A stretch of 64,000 nucleotides of DNA from Dermanyssus gallinae (GCA_003439945.1 QVRM01001788.1:238501-302500), one strand, 5' to 3'. Counted from the stretch's first letter, positions 22,777 to 36,395 are shown. The notes: a model not told the origin generated them from the sequence alone. Made by a program: numbers and translations.

Positions 22777-23640
22777 AGCCAGAAGGGCGGGGGTGTTGGT
22801 GGTCGCTGCTGCTGCTGCGGCGGCTGGGGCTGTTGGGGTGCCGCTACAGCTGGCGATGACCACGCTAGGGGTGAGAACAGTGACGATGATGTCGCTGACG
22901 GCGAGGACAAAGATGTCTCACCCCCAGATCTACTTCCAGTCATTTTTCCAGTACCCTCAGCAGCAGCACCCATCGCAGTAGCTGCAGCAGCAATAGCGGG
23001 TGGACAAAACCGGCGACGGCCCAGCCGTAGATTCGCGTCGGGATCGTTCGAGTCGAAGCTGTTGTTGCGTTCGCGAATCCGTTCGAAATAGTTGACGTTT
23101 ACGAGCTGAGCCGAGCCGCTGTTTGCGCGACGTCGAAACGCCGACAACGACGACGACGACAACGGTGAAGCTGATGAAGCCGACGAAGCTGACAAAGCTG
23201 ATGAAGCGCACAAAGCTGATGACGATGAAGTGGATGAAGTTGTCGCGGACGGCGTACTGCACTGCCCCAATGCACTGCCCCCCGTCAACGACGTCGATAA
23301 CGTTGTCGAGCGGTCGAGGTGGTAATCGGTTGCTCCAGTGGATGGCGACCAACGCCGTTTGTTGCTGTTGCTGTTGTTGTTGTTGGTGGTGGTGGTGGAA
23401 GTGATGGTGGAGGTAGTGACGCCCCCGGTGCCGCCGCCCCCGCCGCCACCACCACCACCGCCCCTGTCGACGTCTCGGGAGAAGCACAACATTCTGTGGG
23501 TTTCCGTCGCCGATGAGGAGCCGCCCATACTGGCGCTCCTCGAGCGCGAAACGACGACCACCTCTTCGTAGTCCGTCTCGAGTCCGTTCGGTGCATCCAG
23601 GATGGCGGCAGCACGTGCAGAGGCCGCCCGTAACAGCTGG
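22777..23640 (-). CDS. Candidate internal exon with three RxRxxS motifs
   Basis: The frame is open from a GCGTGCCAG acceptor (first base completes a codon) to a consensus donor CT|GTAAGTG (GT at 22776-22775). The 864 nt are symmetric, phase 2-2. Non-repetitive parts include NGLETDYEEVVVVSRSRSAS, HRMLCFSRDVDR, KRRWSPST and NVNYFERIRERNNSFDSNDP, ending in a Pro/Gln-rich tail. RSRSAS (23546-23529), RRRANS (23135-23118) and RERNNS (23075-23058) all fit R-x-R-x-x-S, the AKT/SGK-type consensus that often makes 14-3-3 sites. Poly-Gly and Ser runs lie between. Its phase fits directly onto the poly-Q exon 18 kb downstream, but that join is inferred, so it could belong to another gene. The acceptor lacks a strong pyrimidine tract. 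No enzymatic or DNA-binding domain is seen. Confidence 0.52.
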
Positions 23641-26600
23641 CTGGCACGCAGCGCAATAGTGACGACGACGAATATGATGATGATATAATGACAACGTCCG
23701 ACCTAAAGAACACAGATATCTCCTTTCTGGTAGGGCACGACTTCGACGGGAAGTGCCGTCAAGTAAATCCAAACGCCCGATCGAGTGCTTCAAAACTCGA
23801 TTTTGTTCTCGGCCTCAGCCAGAATAATCGAACCACAGAAACGCAAACAATACGTACATTGTCTCTTCCCGCCCTTCCCTCCGCTCTATATCCAGGCGGG
23901 TAATTCACTTTCGTGCGTTGATGACAACAGTGCTAGATATCCACCCTGCCAGTGTTCAACAAGTGCGATGTATCAGACAAACTGAACACCGTCGATTCCT
24001 GTCGATTTCATTGTGGGCAAGTACAGACGCCTGGACGCGACATACTGCCACGGTGCAAATCCGATCAGTTGACTGACTTGTTTAAGTCAATTGCTTAATG
24101 TTGTTGTTGTTGCTTTTTGTTGTTGTTGTTGCTGCTGCTGTCCATGGCCGCCAGTATCCACTAAGCCAGGCACAGTAAGAGCAAAACCGCGCACATCTTT
24201 TACTGCATGCGCAACACACGCAGGTTGACAGCACACAGCGTTCAGGCGCACCGTCGTAACGTCGAGGAGAAAAGGTCCTCCACCTCCCACCGATAGACGC
24301 ACGAACGCACGCCCGATTGTTGACAATCGCGATGCGACGTTCGGATCTCGGCCGTCGTACGTGATTGTATTCGTTTTTGTTGCCGACACAGTCTATAAAA
24401 TCCGGCGCGTGCGCCGCAAGCTGACGGTGCTAGTCGGTATTAACTAGTATCTGTAATTAACGACCGATACCACTACAGATCATCCATCGAGCCGCCGGTA
24501 GGTGTTCCGTCGGCCGCCGTCGACTGGTCAGTTGTGGCTTGAGAGCTTCAACTGATTCCTTGCCTGCCTGTGCCTGCTTGCTTGTAGCGCGTTCGCCGCT
24601 CGGGACAGCGGGGGGGAGGGGGGGGGGCAGCCTCGTTCGTGCGGCTCCTCAGAGATGGTAAACAAGCTCAAGGTTCTCCATCGGCCTTCCCCCGGAGCCC
24701 AACTCCAAGAGCCTCCCCTTCTTCGTCCCACCTTGGCCATGCCCCTCGCGGCTCGCTGCTCGCTGCCCGCTCCCCCGGGGGTTTCACCCCGCTAAAATGT
24801 CCCGCACGCCGGCAACGTTCATTTTAGTGTGGTGGTGGTGGTCGTGGCGGCGGCGCCGGCCTGCTGGAGCGCTGGGGGTGCCGGCCCTTTCCACCCGTCA
24901 GCAGCAACGTCGTTTGACGGCGGCAGCGGGGGCGGCGGCGAAACCCGCCGTTGTCGTCATCGTCGTCGTCGGAGCGGCCGGTTTCCTTCCTGTTCGTGCC
25001 GGTATCAACCTCTTCGCCGCTCAATGTCTACCCTCGCCTACTACGTCTATGTCTACTACTACTACTACTACGAATACTACGGTTTGTCGTACAGCTATTT
25101 GCAAACTACTACGACGACCACTAATGCTATTGCTACTGCTGCTGCTGCTACTACAACAACAACTGCTACTACTACTACTACTACTGCCGTTCCCCAAGGC
25201 AGAGATACGCGTTGTCGTCGCGTGTCAAAGCTCTTTCTTCTACGATGCCTACGAAGCACAACAACACGGACAAAAATCTGATCGCGCACGGCGACGCTTG
25301 GCGACGACGATAACAACAACAGCAACAAGAACAACAACAACAACAACAAGAACAAGAACAGCAACAACAACAACATCGGACCTTTTGTGTACGACATGAC
25401 ACGATCATGACATGGAAAGCATCAGCGTCTCGGCATGCCCGGTAAACAACGCTTGATGCGACCACGAGCGACACTAGCGGTTAGCATGACGCATGCATCG
25501 TTCCTCTAGCAGTATCCTTTCTCTGGCCCACAAAGGTCCTTCAGTGACATGTGTCGGTGTGCCGCCGTGGACGTGCGCGTGTGTGAGGCTGTGGGGCAGG
25601 AGGGGGTTTATGCGTCTGTACGCTCGGCTCTAGCTGTTTCGTCTATCCGTCCGTCTGTCCGCCGTAAACCGGACGAAAACAAGTGGAGAGGGACAGCGTT
25701 AATTCGCCAAGCCAACAGCGAGACGACATCCATGTGCGGAGAGCAGGCTTGGGGGGGTTGGGGGGTGGGATCGAGACGACGTACGCTTAGTACGACAACA
25801 TGAAGGACACTCGAGGAAAACAACTCCACTCCCACAGCCCTAAACCCCCTACATCCCGTCCCCATACCCCCATATATGACCTCCGTCGCGTTGGTGGGAG
25901 CCGAGAGCGGGGGGGGGGATCGTCCGTAGGAATACCGGTACTGGCTGCCCCTTAGGTGGTATTTTATTACAGCCTCTGGGTGTCTGCGTGTCATGTGTGC
26001 GTCCGTATTCGTGTTTGGGTGTGGGTACGCTGGGGTTTGGTTGGTTAGGTGGAAGGATGTGTACGGAACAACTCCTCCACGTGATCCCCCCGTCAGAAGG
26101 GCGCCAGCTAACTAGACGTCACTTCAACGTCATCTCGCAGCAACTCCATGTATGCCTGTCTTCACCTCCCCCCCCCCCGTAACTTAAAAGAAACGCAAAG
26201 GTTTAACCAGAGTTGGCACTGAACGGAGAGAGAGAGAGCGAGACGCAGAAAAAAAGCCATTTGAGCTGTGAAAAAAATGACATTTTTTGCCCGCGCTAAA
26301 ACAAAAAAGCATGTCCATTTATGCAGACGCGACAATAATTTAAATAGGCAAGTGATCATAACACAGGTAAGTTAAGGCTATTTTTCCGCGACCCCGTTCT
26401 CTCAAGAAAACCGCAGGCAGTATAGACGTGGTTGAGACACAGGCGCTTTTTGTTAGTTCACTACAGGGACCCGAGAAGGTTACCAGAAGCATACCCAGGA
26501 GAGGCCATCGTCACATCGTCAGAACCAAGCCTTGAGCAGGCAAAAAATAAAATTGCAAAATTCTTATGGAAGGTGTATATTCGACTCAATTTTAAAGAAA

Positions 26601-27325
26601 TAAACATAACTGAGATAAATACGAAAACAGCTAGTTGTAAACTAGCGCGAAAATTCAAAAAGCGGAATCGCACCTGTTGAGCGTCACCAAGACATGTGCC
26701 TAATTGTAGTCGTGCAGGCCTTTGGAATTTCTAATTTTCTTAATATTTGTATGATTGTGACAGTTGTATAAATAGCAAAGTTTGTTTAGATCTACAAAGA
26801 CCTGCGCATTAGCTAGCATGTGGTGGGTTCACTTCATTTGTGCGGACATTAGTTAGCAAATAAAGCTACCTCCTATTTATGTACCAGGGCATACATATTC
26901 ACTATGAATATTTTGATTGTATTTATCATCATAACACACATCTGCACGTCTTGCATCAAAAAGTATGCGTTGCGCCAGATCTAACCCCCGCCACTTCTAA
27001 TGCCAGAATAACCTATTATCTTTACCGCTCCATTCTGTCGCCACTATAAGAAAAGCTGCAAAGGAACATATACAGCTTTATGTATAATACAATCGCACTG
27101 ACTAGCCCAGATATTTGTTGCAGATAGCAAGAACAGTGACCACCGCAATCCGGTCTAGAGCGCTGAGACATGTGGTACACGCAACGTCATAATGATTTAA
27201 TCGACTCTGCACTGGCCGGTTGCGTTTAGAGGTCACTGCTTACTCAGTAGACAAATGACTCAGCCTCATTGTGATTCATCAGCAGTTTCAATTGCGCTGC
27301 TTTCCAACTGCCTCATTAAAAAGCA
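23641..27325. other. Unassigned, simple repeats
   Basis: It contains CAG/GTT runs at 24096-24141, G-runs near 24608-24628, CTA/CTG runs at 25.04-25.2 kb, CAA/ACA runs at 25.31-25.38 kb and a poly-C run near 26168. A TATAAAA with GC-rich flanks is at 24394-24400 (plus strand), but no clear initiator follows. A Lys/Ile-rich 82-residue frame (26432-26680) is unrecognised. Confidence 0.35.
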
Positions 27326-27355
27326 TATAAAGAGAGAGGTTTCGGCTGCTCAGTT
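27326..27355 (+). promoter_or_regulatory. Candidate TATA + initiator core promoter
   Basis: TATAAAG (27326-27332) is followed by TCAGTT (27350-27355), with 26 bp from the first T to the initiator A. This spacing and the TCAGT initiator match the arthropod core-promoter pattern. It sits immediately upstream of a decayed reverse transcriptase, so it could be a relic or chance. Confidence 0.35.
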
Positions 27356-27359
27356 AGAA

Positions 27360-28250
27360 AATCGCCCAATGCGGTGCCTGGCTAATACGTGTTTAGTGTT
27401 GGCATAATAATACTCAAGCTGTTTACAACACCCTCAACGTTTCAGCAAAATGACAACTGGGTTGTGGCGGCAAGACATACTGCGAGGCCTACGCCGCAGG
27501 TGCTTTTGTAAATATTGACTCTGTTTTAAATAAGGTAATAAATCAACTAGATTTTCAGAATATATTTAATTCCCTGAGAAGAGTTGTGATTCTTGACGCT
27601 GTAAGATCAAGCCTTTAGCAATGTGCCCCGCAGTCTTCCAGATGTACAGAAGCCTATCCAATCTCTTTTGAAATCGTACTATCCAAATGCGGGGTATAGC
27701 AAGGAGACCCTTGTAGCCCAGTCCTTTTCTGACGGGCAATTTGGAACGATTGACGGAACTCGTGATTTTGCCTTGGTGATGTGCAAAAAGTAATCCATTT
27801 TTGTGAGCTATCTCCAGCTTCAAGCCATCCCCTTACCGCAGCTGAGAACATCAATGCTGGACAAATACAACACTCTGGATCGTTTCTGGCGGTTTGGGGG
27901 TAACTGTATAAACACCTTATGCTTGCACCCTCTGCAGCCCACCAGTGTCGCCCACGGGAAAGCGAATTCTATTCTAGGTTCAGCTGCGAGAGGCACTTGA
28001 CTAGACGCGCCGCCCTCAACGAAGTTGTTTCAAGGTACTGCAATCTGCCAATGTGCCCTGCCAGTTGGACTGGAAGCAGATTCAGCCCGGATACGGCCGG
28101 AAGGGATGATCTTGGTCTTCTGAAAAGACCCCTGCGTGCGAGACGCAACCGTGTGGGACACACTGTTGCCGTCTTACAGGAGTCGAGCTTCGAGATCAGC
28201 AGGCACCATGATGTCAATTCAGCAAAGAAGCGCAGGATTGCGAGTTAGAG
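27360..28250 (+). pseudogene. Decayed non-LTR retrotransposon reverse transcriptase
   Basis: Read across several frames, the plus strand recovers RT landmarks in order. A FQNIFNSLRRVVILDAV stretch (about 27557-27607) matches the usual 'D-FNSL-R' block. GV-stop-QGDPCSPVLF (about 27690-27740) is the G-Q-Q-G-D-P block with a TAG inside it, and a second stop (TGA) falls just after. The 3' part, ALNEVV then FSPDTAGRDDLGLL and GHTVAVLQE (about 28012-28190), resembles the domain that follows RT in some LINE polymerases. Multiple stops and frame breaks mean it is dead. The clade is undetermined. Confidence 0.7.
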
Positions 28251-29085
28251 GCAACTTTTTGTAGTACAGCCAGTTTCAATAGAAAGATTGGGAGTTATAC
28301 GCCGACGACATTAGCACTTCTGGGAGAACTTGACGCAAGAAAAAGCGGTACAATGAGAATGATGAAATGATGTAATGCGGTACAAAGCCAATCGAGAGGT
28401 GGTCTTCCCGTAATTACCTCACCTAAACCACCTCGAACCAAGGGCAGGCGTTGGCGGGCGTTAGCCAACGTTTAAACAACCCCCGCCACGCGGAATCGCT
28501 CATGCATTCTGAGCGTATGACCTTGCTTTTTTTTCGCTCTTCCCCTTTTCTTTTTACTCTAGACGCACCGAGCAAACAGCACCTGGCAGCAATGGCAGGT
28601 TGCAGTACGCTTTGCAATCTCGTGCAGTAGCTAGTAGAACGCGTGTGCAAGTCTGTGCGCGAGTCTCTGTGCGCGGGTGTCTCTGGGTGCAGTTGCGGCC
28701 GTCCGTCTGAGACAAGAGTCCGTCCATCCCATCAAATGACCAGGTCTCATTTGGCACGCGACACCCACATTTTTGCTCGTCGTCGAACTATAGGCGTCGT
28801 CAAACTAACTGTCTGTCACTCGAAGGTGGTCACACGCCGTTGTTCTGTTTGCACCGCTTCGTTTGCTTCCATCCTCGCTCCAGAAGACGAAGACGAACGC
28901 GCGCTTACTTTGCTCTGCTCTGCTCGCATTCTGTCATCTCACTTTGCTGCCGACTGCCGTGATGATGTACGTCATCTAGACAGACTACATCGGACTACAC
29001 TATCTAGTCTACGCCTCTTTTCAACGTCAGCCTTCATCGTTCATGACGCAGTCAGCATCGAGGTTCTAAGACAGTTGTTGTTGTC

Positions 29086-29125
<40 letters not shown>

Positions 29126-29267
29126 TTGGTGGTGGTGTAGTAGTATTAACAGTTGTTGTCGTCATCGTCTTCACCATTATCATGATTATAATTATCATTA
29201 CTATTGTCTTAGCGAGAAGTTTGAACGTATCAAATTGAACAATGTCTTATTAGGCGACCTTATGATT

Positions 29268-29310
<43 letters not shown>

Positions 29311-29312
29311 TA

Positions 29313-29344
<32 letters not shown>

Positions 29345-30097
29345 GACAGCAGCAGCCGCAGTAGCAGCAGAAGCGTCAGCAGTAAATGGCCGATGAGAAA
29401 CGTTATGAATTCAGCTCGTCTACGACGAACTGACGAATCTGACTCTGAAGGCCCAAGGCGAAGACGAAACTCAGAGAAAACACATAAACAGACGACCGGC
29501 CGGCCGGCCGGCCAGCCAGTGAGTCAGGCAGACGACGGCAGGCCAACCTCCGGTCGAAGATTTCACCCGGAAGTACCTCAGACAACGTAGCTCGGCACCA
29601 GCTCGGCGACGGCGGCGGCGACGACAGACTGAGAAGAGTGTGCCGCTCCACCACTACCACCATTACCACCACCGAAGTGAACCACAGACAGATAGATAGA
29701 CATACAGACAGAAACAACGAAAGAGAAGATGTGGCACAAGACCAAAGTCGCAGCAGCACCAGCAGCAACGGCAACGACAACAACAGCAACAACCACAGCA
29801 ACTACCACAACAGCAGCAGCAACGACAACAACAACACCAACAACAATAAGAACAACAACAATAAGAACAACAACAGCAACAACAATAAGGTGAAGCTCCT
29901 GTTGGACGATGAGGTACTTATTCCCCCAGCCAGCTCAGCCCCAATTCACTCCCCTGCTGTTACACACAGACAGCTCACATTTACGCACACAAACACTACG
30001 TTAACTATCTATCTGTTTAACTAACAAACGATTACTACTACGACTGCTGCTGCTGCTGCTGCCACAGTCCAGAAAGACGACGACGACGACTTTATAG

Positions 30098-30160
30098 CGA
30101 CTTCACCGACGACGAAGACTTCACCGCGACTTCACCGACGACTTCACGGCGACTTCACCG
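30098..30160. repeat. GACTTCACCG degenerate short tandem repeat
   Basis: About five copies of GCGACTTCACCG-like units with variable spacers. Confidence 0.65.
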
Positions 30161-30822
30161 TCGATGACGTCGGTGACGATGACGGCTAGCCGGGTAACAG
30201 CTACCTCACTAACCACCACCACCAACACCCGCCCACCCGCGCAGAAGACACATCAACACTTACCGAAGGCGCGCGCGCGACAGAGATAGATAGAGAAAAT
30301 TAGCTAGATAGAGAGACTACGAGAGAGAAAGAGGGGGCAATCCTTTTCTTTTTACCCCTGCCACTAATGATCATGCCACCGATAACGATATCGAACAACA
30401 ACAAGAACACCAGCAAGACTACTACTACTACTACTACACGGTAATGGAACTTAGGACGACGTCGAACGACACATTAAACGATAGATACCATATTTTTGGT
30501 CTTCTTATTGCTCTGTGGGGGGAGGGGGGGGCAGTGGGTACCCTCCCTCACCCCCCCCCATTACCACCGACCACCCGTCTGGCAGAGGCGGCGCCGATTT
30601 TTGGCCTCTATACTCTTCTTTTCTTCTGCGGTCCATCGCCGTCTGTATCGCCAGCCAGCCAGCCCCCAGCTTCTTCAGCCAGTGTCCTTCAGTGGTTGGT
30701 GTGGCTGCCTATCGCCGTTATTGTGCTCCTGTTTGTCCATCATCGCCCAGTCGCTTCATCGTCGCTGTCTTCTAATAACTAACTAGCCAGCCAGTCGTTG
30801 ATATTCGCAAGTTGTTGAACAC

Positions 30823-30823
30823 G

Positions 30824-30909
<86 letters not shown>

Positions 30910-30922
30910 GTATATATATATA
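30823..30922. repeat. (CA)n-(TA)n compound microsatellite
   Basis: A short CA run passes into about 85 bp of TA with a few CA and ATG interruptions. Confidence 0.9.
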
Positions 30923-32047
30923 TTATTGATTAGCCAATGGACCAATGAGATCATATGTGGTTTTTTGTGCCGCTCTCTGGCCGCCGCCGCCGCTACCGGG
31001 ATCGCACCGAATAACGCGAGCGCCTTTTTCTTGCGCGAGCCTTTTGCTGTCGGCGGCGGCGGCCTGAGGTAATCTGAGGTAGTCTGAGGTGTACCCTACG
31101 GCCTTGCCCTCCCCCCCACCTTCCCCATTGTGTCGTCCGTCATCCATCCCCATTGCCACGTGAACTCGCCAATCATATAGATCTGGACATTACGTGCGGC
31201 GGGCTGCGGCGGCGCCGAGCGAGCGAGCGACTCTCATCTTGGCCACTCGATCTTTGCCAAACGGTCTGCACATGTGGAAACATTGGAACATTGGAAATAC
31301 GCTTCCGGTAGTTTTCAGCACAAACACTTAAGAACCCGCGCGCACACAGACTCACACACACACACACACATATCAATCAACAGAAGTAGTAGAAGAACTA
31401 GTGGTTGATTTTGCTGCTGCTGCTGCTGTCTTTATTCCTGTTTTTGTTGTTGCTGTTGTAGTTGGTGCTGTTGCCCCTGTTGTTCTGGTTGTTGTTGTTG
31501 TCGTTGTTGTTGCCGCTTGAAACCATCCATCTAGAAGATCTGCGTTGTTCCCGTCGAGCAGCAAGTGCCATTGCCACGAAGGGAAAACGACAAGTTAATT
31601 CCTCGCTGTCTCGTCGTCGTCGTCGTCGTCTTCTTCGTCGTCGTCTTCTTCATCTTCTTCTTCTTCCTCTCCGTGTCATTTATTTTTCTTTATTTCCGCA
31701 CGAGCGTGCCAACTTCGAACAAGTTCATCTACGAGCCGAGCGACAGAAAAACGGGCGATCTTTTTCGCCTCCGCCTTACACCACTTACTCACACCGCCGC
31801 CACGCGTTTAACCAACGACACGCGATTCACCTACCAGATTCACTACCCACAAGGGGCGCGCAACGTCCTTCACCCAGAACAAGAAAATAGAAAAAAAAAC
31901 AGGGGAAGAGCTTTCTTCTTTCGTTTGTTGTTACCTGCACTAGTGGCAATCGCGGTCCCTGTCGTCGTCATATGATCATCATATGTAACTCAGCAGCGTT
32001 CCTCTCTCCCTTCCACGACGCAAATGCCACAAAGTCGTACTTGACTA

Positions 32048-32096
<49 letters not shown>

Positions 32097-32203
32097 TAAC
32101 GATGAAGTTCCACTAAATTTGTTAGAAGTGTACTGCACAACCTGTGTGCAGAGCCAGCGGCCTGTACCGTCTCCAACGCTGCTCTAATGCATTTCCATTG
32201 CTT

Positions 32204-32239
<36 letters not shown>

Positions 32240-33152
32240 ATGCTTTAAAAAATGGAGTGAACTGTGCCAAAATAGCTATCTTACAATAGAAGCAATTTTA
32301 GTTCTAAAACAAGTGTTTGTCTGAGCTGTTTATATTAAATATACACTTCATTTAATGATTATTTCACCCCGCGTAAACACCCATCAACGCGTCCACCTCT
32401 AATAACCGCCGTTATGCGTTTTGTCATGAATCTAATGAACTCATCAATTAATTGCTATGGGAAAGTATTCTATTTCTCGCGCAGTGCATTCGAGAGAGAA
32501 GGGCTCGTCGTTTCAACATCTCCCACATAGGGGATTCTAGGATTCTATAGAATTCACATCAGAAGAACATGCCGGTTACTTTTTTTCGAGCTTCTTCGAG
32601 CTTCCCGAATAAGTGTTGAAGTGAGCGGCTCGCTCAGCATTGTCGTGTGCGTCAAGCGTTCAAGTGATCACCAACAGCCCTTGTTGCATAAAACATGACG
32701 TGGGGTGTCCGAATCTTTTCAACGTACCGTTGTGGAGATGAAAAAGTAGTTAAACCCTTTTCTCCCTAGAGAATCGTTGGCTTGAGGGTTCCACAATGCA
32801 AAGTTGCGCACACCGCTCCCCTCATCGCCGAAACACTCTTTCCCGTATATCGTTAGAGACAACCTCTCAAAGCCTAAAAGCTGGGCGGACCTCAGCACAT
32901 TCTCGATTCGCCTCCTCAGGACGGAAGAGCATCGGTAAGACGTACGAAGCGCTAGAATATGAGAAATAATGCCATGCAGTGCCGAGTCTGAGCGGGGGAG
33001 TAAGGTGGATCTTATCGGTTTTTGTGGCCAGTTGTCGAGTCTCACACCACGCACTACTGGCAGCTGCCAGCGACACAGGTGCATCACGCATTTCCGAGAT
33101 CATAAAAGAGGTAACAACAAAAAAAAGAAAAAGCCTTATCCAGGAATAGAAA

Positions 33153-33343
33153 GATCTCAAACTTTGTCGGGCTGACCCTCAGCCAACAGTTAACATCCAC
33201 GGGGCTGCTTTCGCGTTGATTCGTGGCACGGACCCCATAAATACAAATGTGCAACGGTGGGGGCTCGAACCCGTGCAGCCCCCTATGTGTCTCCTCCGGT
33301 CGCGAGGAGCACGCGAATGCACACACCACACCACCGAGCTCGA
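33153..33343 (-). mobile_element. SINE family A, copy 4 with 12-bp TSD
   Basis: A minus-strand copy flanked by CAGGAATAGAAA (33141-33152 and 33344-33355). B-box-like GGTTCGAGCCC and the hairpin GGCTGAGGGTCAGCC are intact. The tail after the hairpin (CGACAAAGTTTGAGATC) is longer than in copy 2. Confidence 0.88.
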
Positions 33344-33760
33344 CAGGAATAGAAATAATTGTCATTAGACTACGGCCCAATTTTCGTGATCTTATCGGAA
33401 TCGTGCTTGTCGGCGTGAGCTTTTGTCAGTTGTGGGCGTATAGCGGGCTTGTGGGGACGCCTAGTCGCCTACTGGACAGCAGTAAATCGGTGATTTCGCA
33501 AAACATTTATTAAAGGAACACGGTGGTCCTGATTAGTTGTAGCGACGTATCGCATCACCATTCTGGTCGTGTCTTCAAGCTCATTGCATCGTCTTCCAAT
33601 TGCCTACAGTCATTTGTAGTATAGTACCACGATTGTTAAAGTAAGCCTAAGAGTAAGCCTAAAATGGAATGTCTAGTGCGATGTGTTATAATTTTTTTAT
33701 CCGAATATAAAGTAACACATTTTACTTAACTTATAACGGGGTCTAAAACAATTATACCCC

Positions 33761-33796
<36 letters not shown>

Positions 33797-36059
33797 CACA
33801 CAATATATTGGCGTATCACAATAAACACACAAAACATACTATGTACAAGTGTGTTAATACGTCAACACAGCCACCCATGCTGCGCAAATGTGTCGTACTA
33901 AAAGCTCGAATAGCCATTGAACTGAGCCATTGAACGTCTCGAGAAGACTGGTCATGGAGCAGCCATGAAAGTTAGTAGTTCCCAGTCGGCACAACAGGAC
34001 GCGAATGGCGTCCCAGTGTTATCGAGTCACGTCATACGTTCGGTCTGCGTTTGGCTCTGCGTATTTCGCTGCTGCAGCAGCAGCAGCTGATCTCATTCCG
34101 GCTGCCCGCCTCGACTCGTAATGCGGTCATCGGGGATTCGAGATGTACGACCGAGGTCTACGGCCCCGCCCGGTCGTCTGGTTGAGCTGTCGCGCTGGCA
34201 CTAAGGCAATGATGATACGATCATTATAATTGTACGATCGTAACATTGGTGATGGTCAAGACCCGGCCATCCGCGGCAACAGCGGCTGCTATCCAGCTCC
34301 CTTCCCTCTAGCCAGCCAGCCAGTCAGACAGTCGATCGAAAGCACTTCAATTTCCATCACTGCCAGCCATCCATCAACTAACTGTACGTATGCATCCCAT
34401 CAATCAAATCATCACCATGAATGAAGTCCAAAGGTGGCATAGTGTCTACAATCTCGAAGGGGTGGCATACAGTTCACATTTGCTCCAAGTCGCCCTCTTT
34501 CGTCGTCTTCTGTCTAAGGCAAGTCAGAGGCAGCGGTGCTTGTCGCATTCGTGCAATGCGCCGAACGAACATGTTGTTGAACATGATGCAACTTCTACCG
34601 CTGCCACAGTGTGGCCACCTTCACACGAACAAACATTCTTCAGATGGCTGTTGATGAGGGTGACGGTGTATGTGTAGTAGCACGATTTAGAGTTTCACAC
34701 TAGGCGGTGATTGAACATCTATCGGTTCAAATCGGGTCGATCATATCGATCATTCGGCAATTGGTCTCTAACAACCTAACAACAAGTTACACTCCCCTGT
34801 GCAGCTCTCCCCGAAAGATTCGACAATGAAATGAAGAATGCACACATTCGGTGTTTTTTGTTGTTGATATGCGGCCGCCAAGCATCGCAACAATATAACA
34901 AGGCGCTTATAGAGGTCCAAGTGGGATTCAATAGTCACCTCTAGATGATCTCGAATCGAATTTACAATTGGAATAGTGTCACCATTTAACTTGCATTCGT
35001 GCCTGTCATTGGAACAAAATCATAGCGGCACACTTCGGAACCGGTATGATCATATGATGATCAATGCACCACTAAGAGACTCGAAGCATACTTTGTATCT
35101 CTTCCACCCGCCCCCCCCTCTCTCTCTCGCTCTCCGAGTTTCTACTATGGCCGCTAGATAATAAGTCAATAATAGGCCAATTCTGTTAAACACGGGCAGT
35201 TGCACTCTAAGCTACCAATGACGATGCTGATTCAAGGGTGTAACGGCAACAACAACAACAACATCAACAACAAGAACAACAACAACACGACCACCACCAT
35301 CAACAACAACAACAGTAGTGGCAACAAGCCTCAAAAGGAAAAAGCTTTTTTTGGCAAACAGAAAAACGGTAACATTGTCAGTAAACCGCAGATTTCAAGA
35401 AATATCATTTTTTCATTTTCCTTCTCCAACAATTCATCTCTTTCTCTCGTTACTACATTATCATCGTTTTCGTCAGCGTTGGGCGATGACGTCATCAATG
35501 CAATGTTAATGACAGGGCCTAGATAGAAAACCAGCTGGCTGATTCTCCTCACTGTCGAGCTGTAACTGCAACAACGATAACAACAACATAATCATCATCA
35601 TAATCCTCATCATCAACAACACCAACAGCAACAACAACAACAACAACACGACCAACAGCAGCAACAAAAGCAACAATAACAACAACAACAACAACAACGC
35701 GACAACCAGAAAATTTTCTACCCGTCTGCATCTCGGGCAGATGCCACTAAAAAAGAGACCACTCATGACGACGAAGATGATGATGATGATGATTCTTGTT
35801 GACGATCACTGTCATGATGGTGATGCGAGGTATTAACACGTTGGCGAGCTATCGGTCAGGGCAGAAACGAGCGGGCTGTCAATTCAACTAAATTCGTATG
35901 ACAACAGCAGCGATGCCAAGTGTTCACGAGTGGTAACGTAGTCGGTCTAAATATGACGACGAAACATTAAAAAAATACTCCCGCTAGTGTAGGCAGAGCC
36001 AGCGTGTGAGTCAATTCGTGTTTGGGAATACGTTGTTTTCTCTCTTGACTTTTAGAAAA

Positions 36060-36066
36060 TGCATGT

Positions 36067-36141
<75 letters not shown>

Positions 36142-36186
36142 TTGCCGTCCGGAGAAGAGGTCCCATAAAAAAAAATATATATATAC

Positions 36187-36270
<84 letters not shown>

Positions 36271-36395
36271 CATCTATAACATATATATATATATATTATA
36301 TATATATATAAATAAATTTGCCGTCCGGAGAAGACGGTCCCATAAAAAAAAAATATATATATACATATATAAATATATATATATATATACAAGTT
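36060..36395. repeat. Duplicated 35-bp block embedded in TA arrays
   Basis: AAATTTGCCGTCCGGAGAAG followed by a GGTCCCATAAAAAA tail occurs near 36137 and again near 36316, each bounded by long TA tracts. The same block, with about three changes, is at about 2953. The first copy lacks one C in GACGG. The remainder is TA with TATACATATATAAATA interruptions. Confidence 0.85.

Larger units (their letters stand above)
28251..33152. other. Unassigned, simple repeats
   Basis: GTT/GCT runs at 29070-29135, (ATT)n at 29263-29345, CAA/CAG runs at 29750-29890, a degenerate GACTTCACCG repeat at 30098-30160, CA then TA at 30823-30922, GTC/TTC runs at 31610-31670 and (TA)n at 32052-32093 and 32205-32236. 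No coding exon is supported. Confidence 0.4.

Noticed and set aside
22777..23640. Naming the gene FOXO from three AKT-type motifs and poly-Q
   Set aside because: No forkhead domain and the motif contexts differ.
36006..36273. Ile-Tyr repeat proteins
   Set aside because: Pure (TA)n translation, seen at every TA tract.
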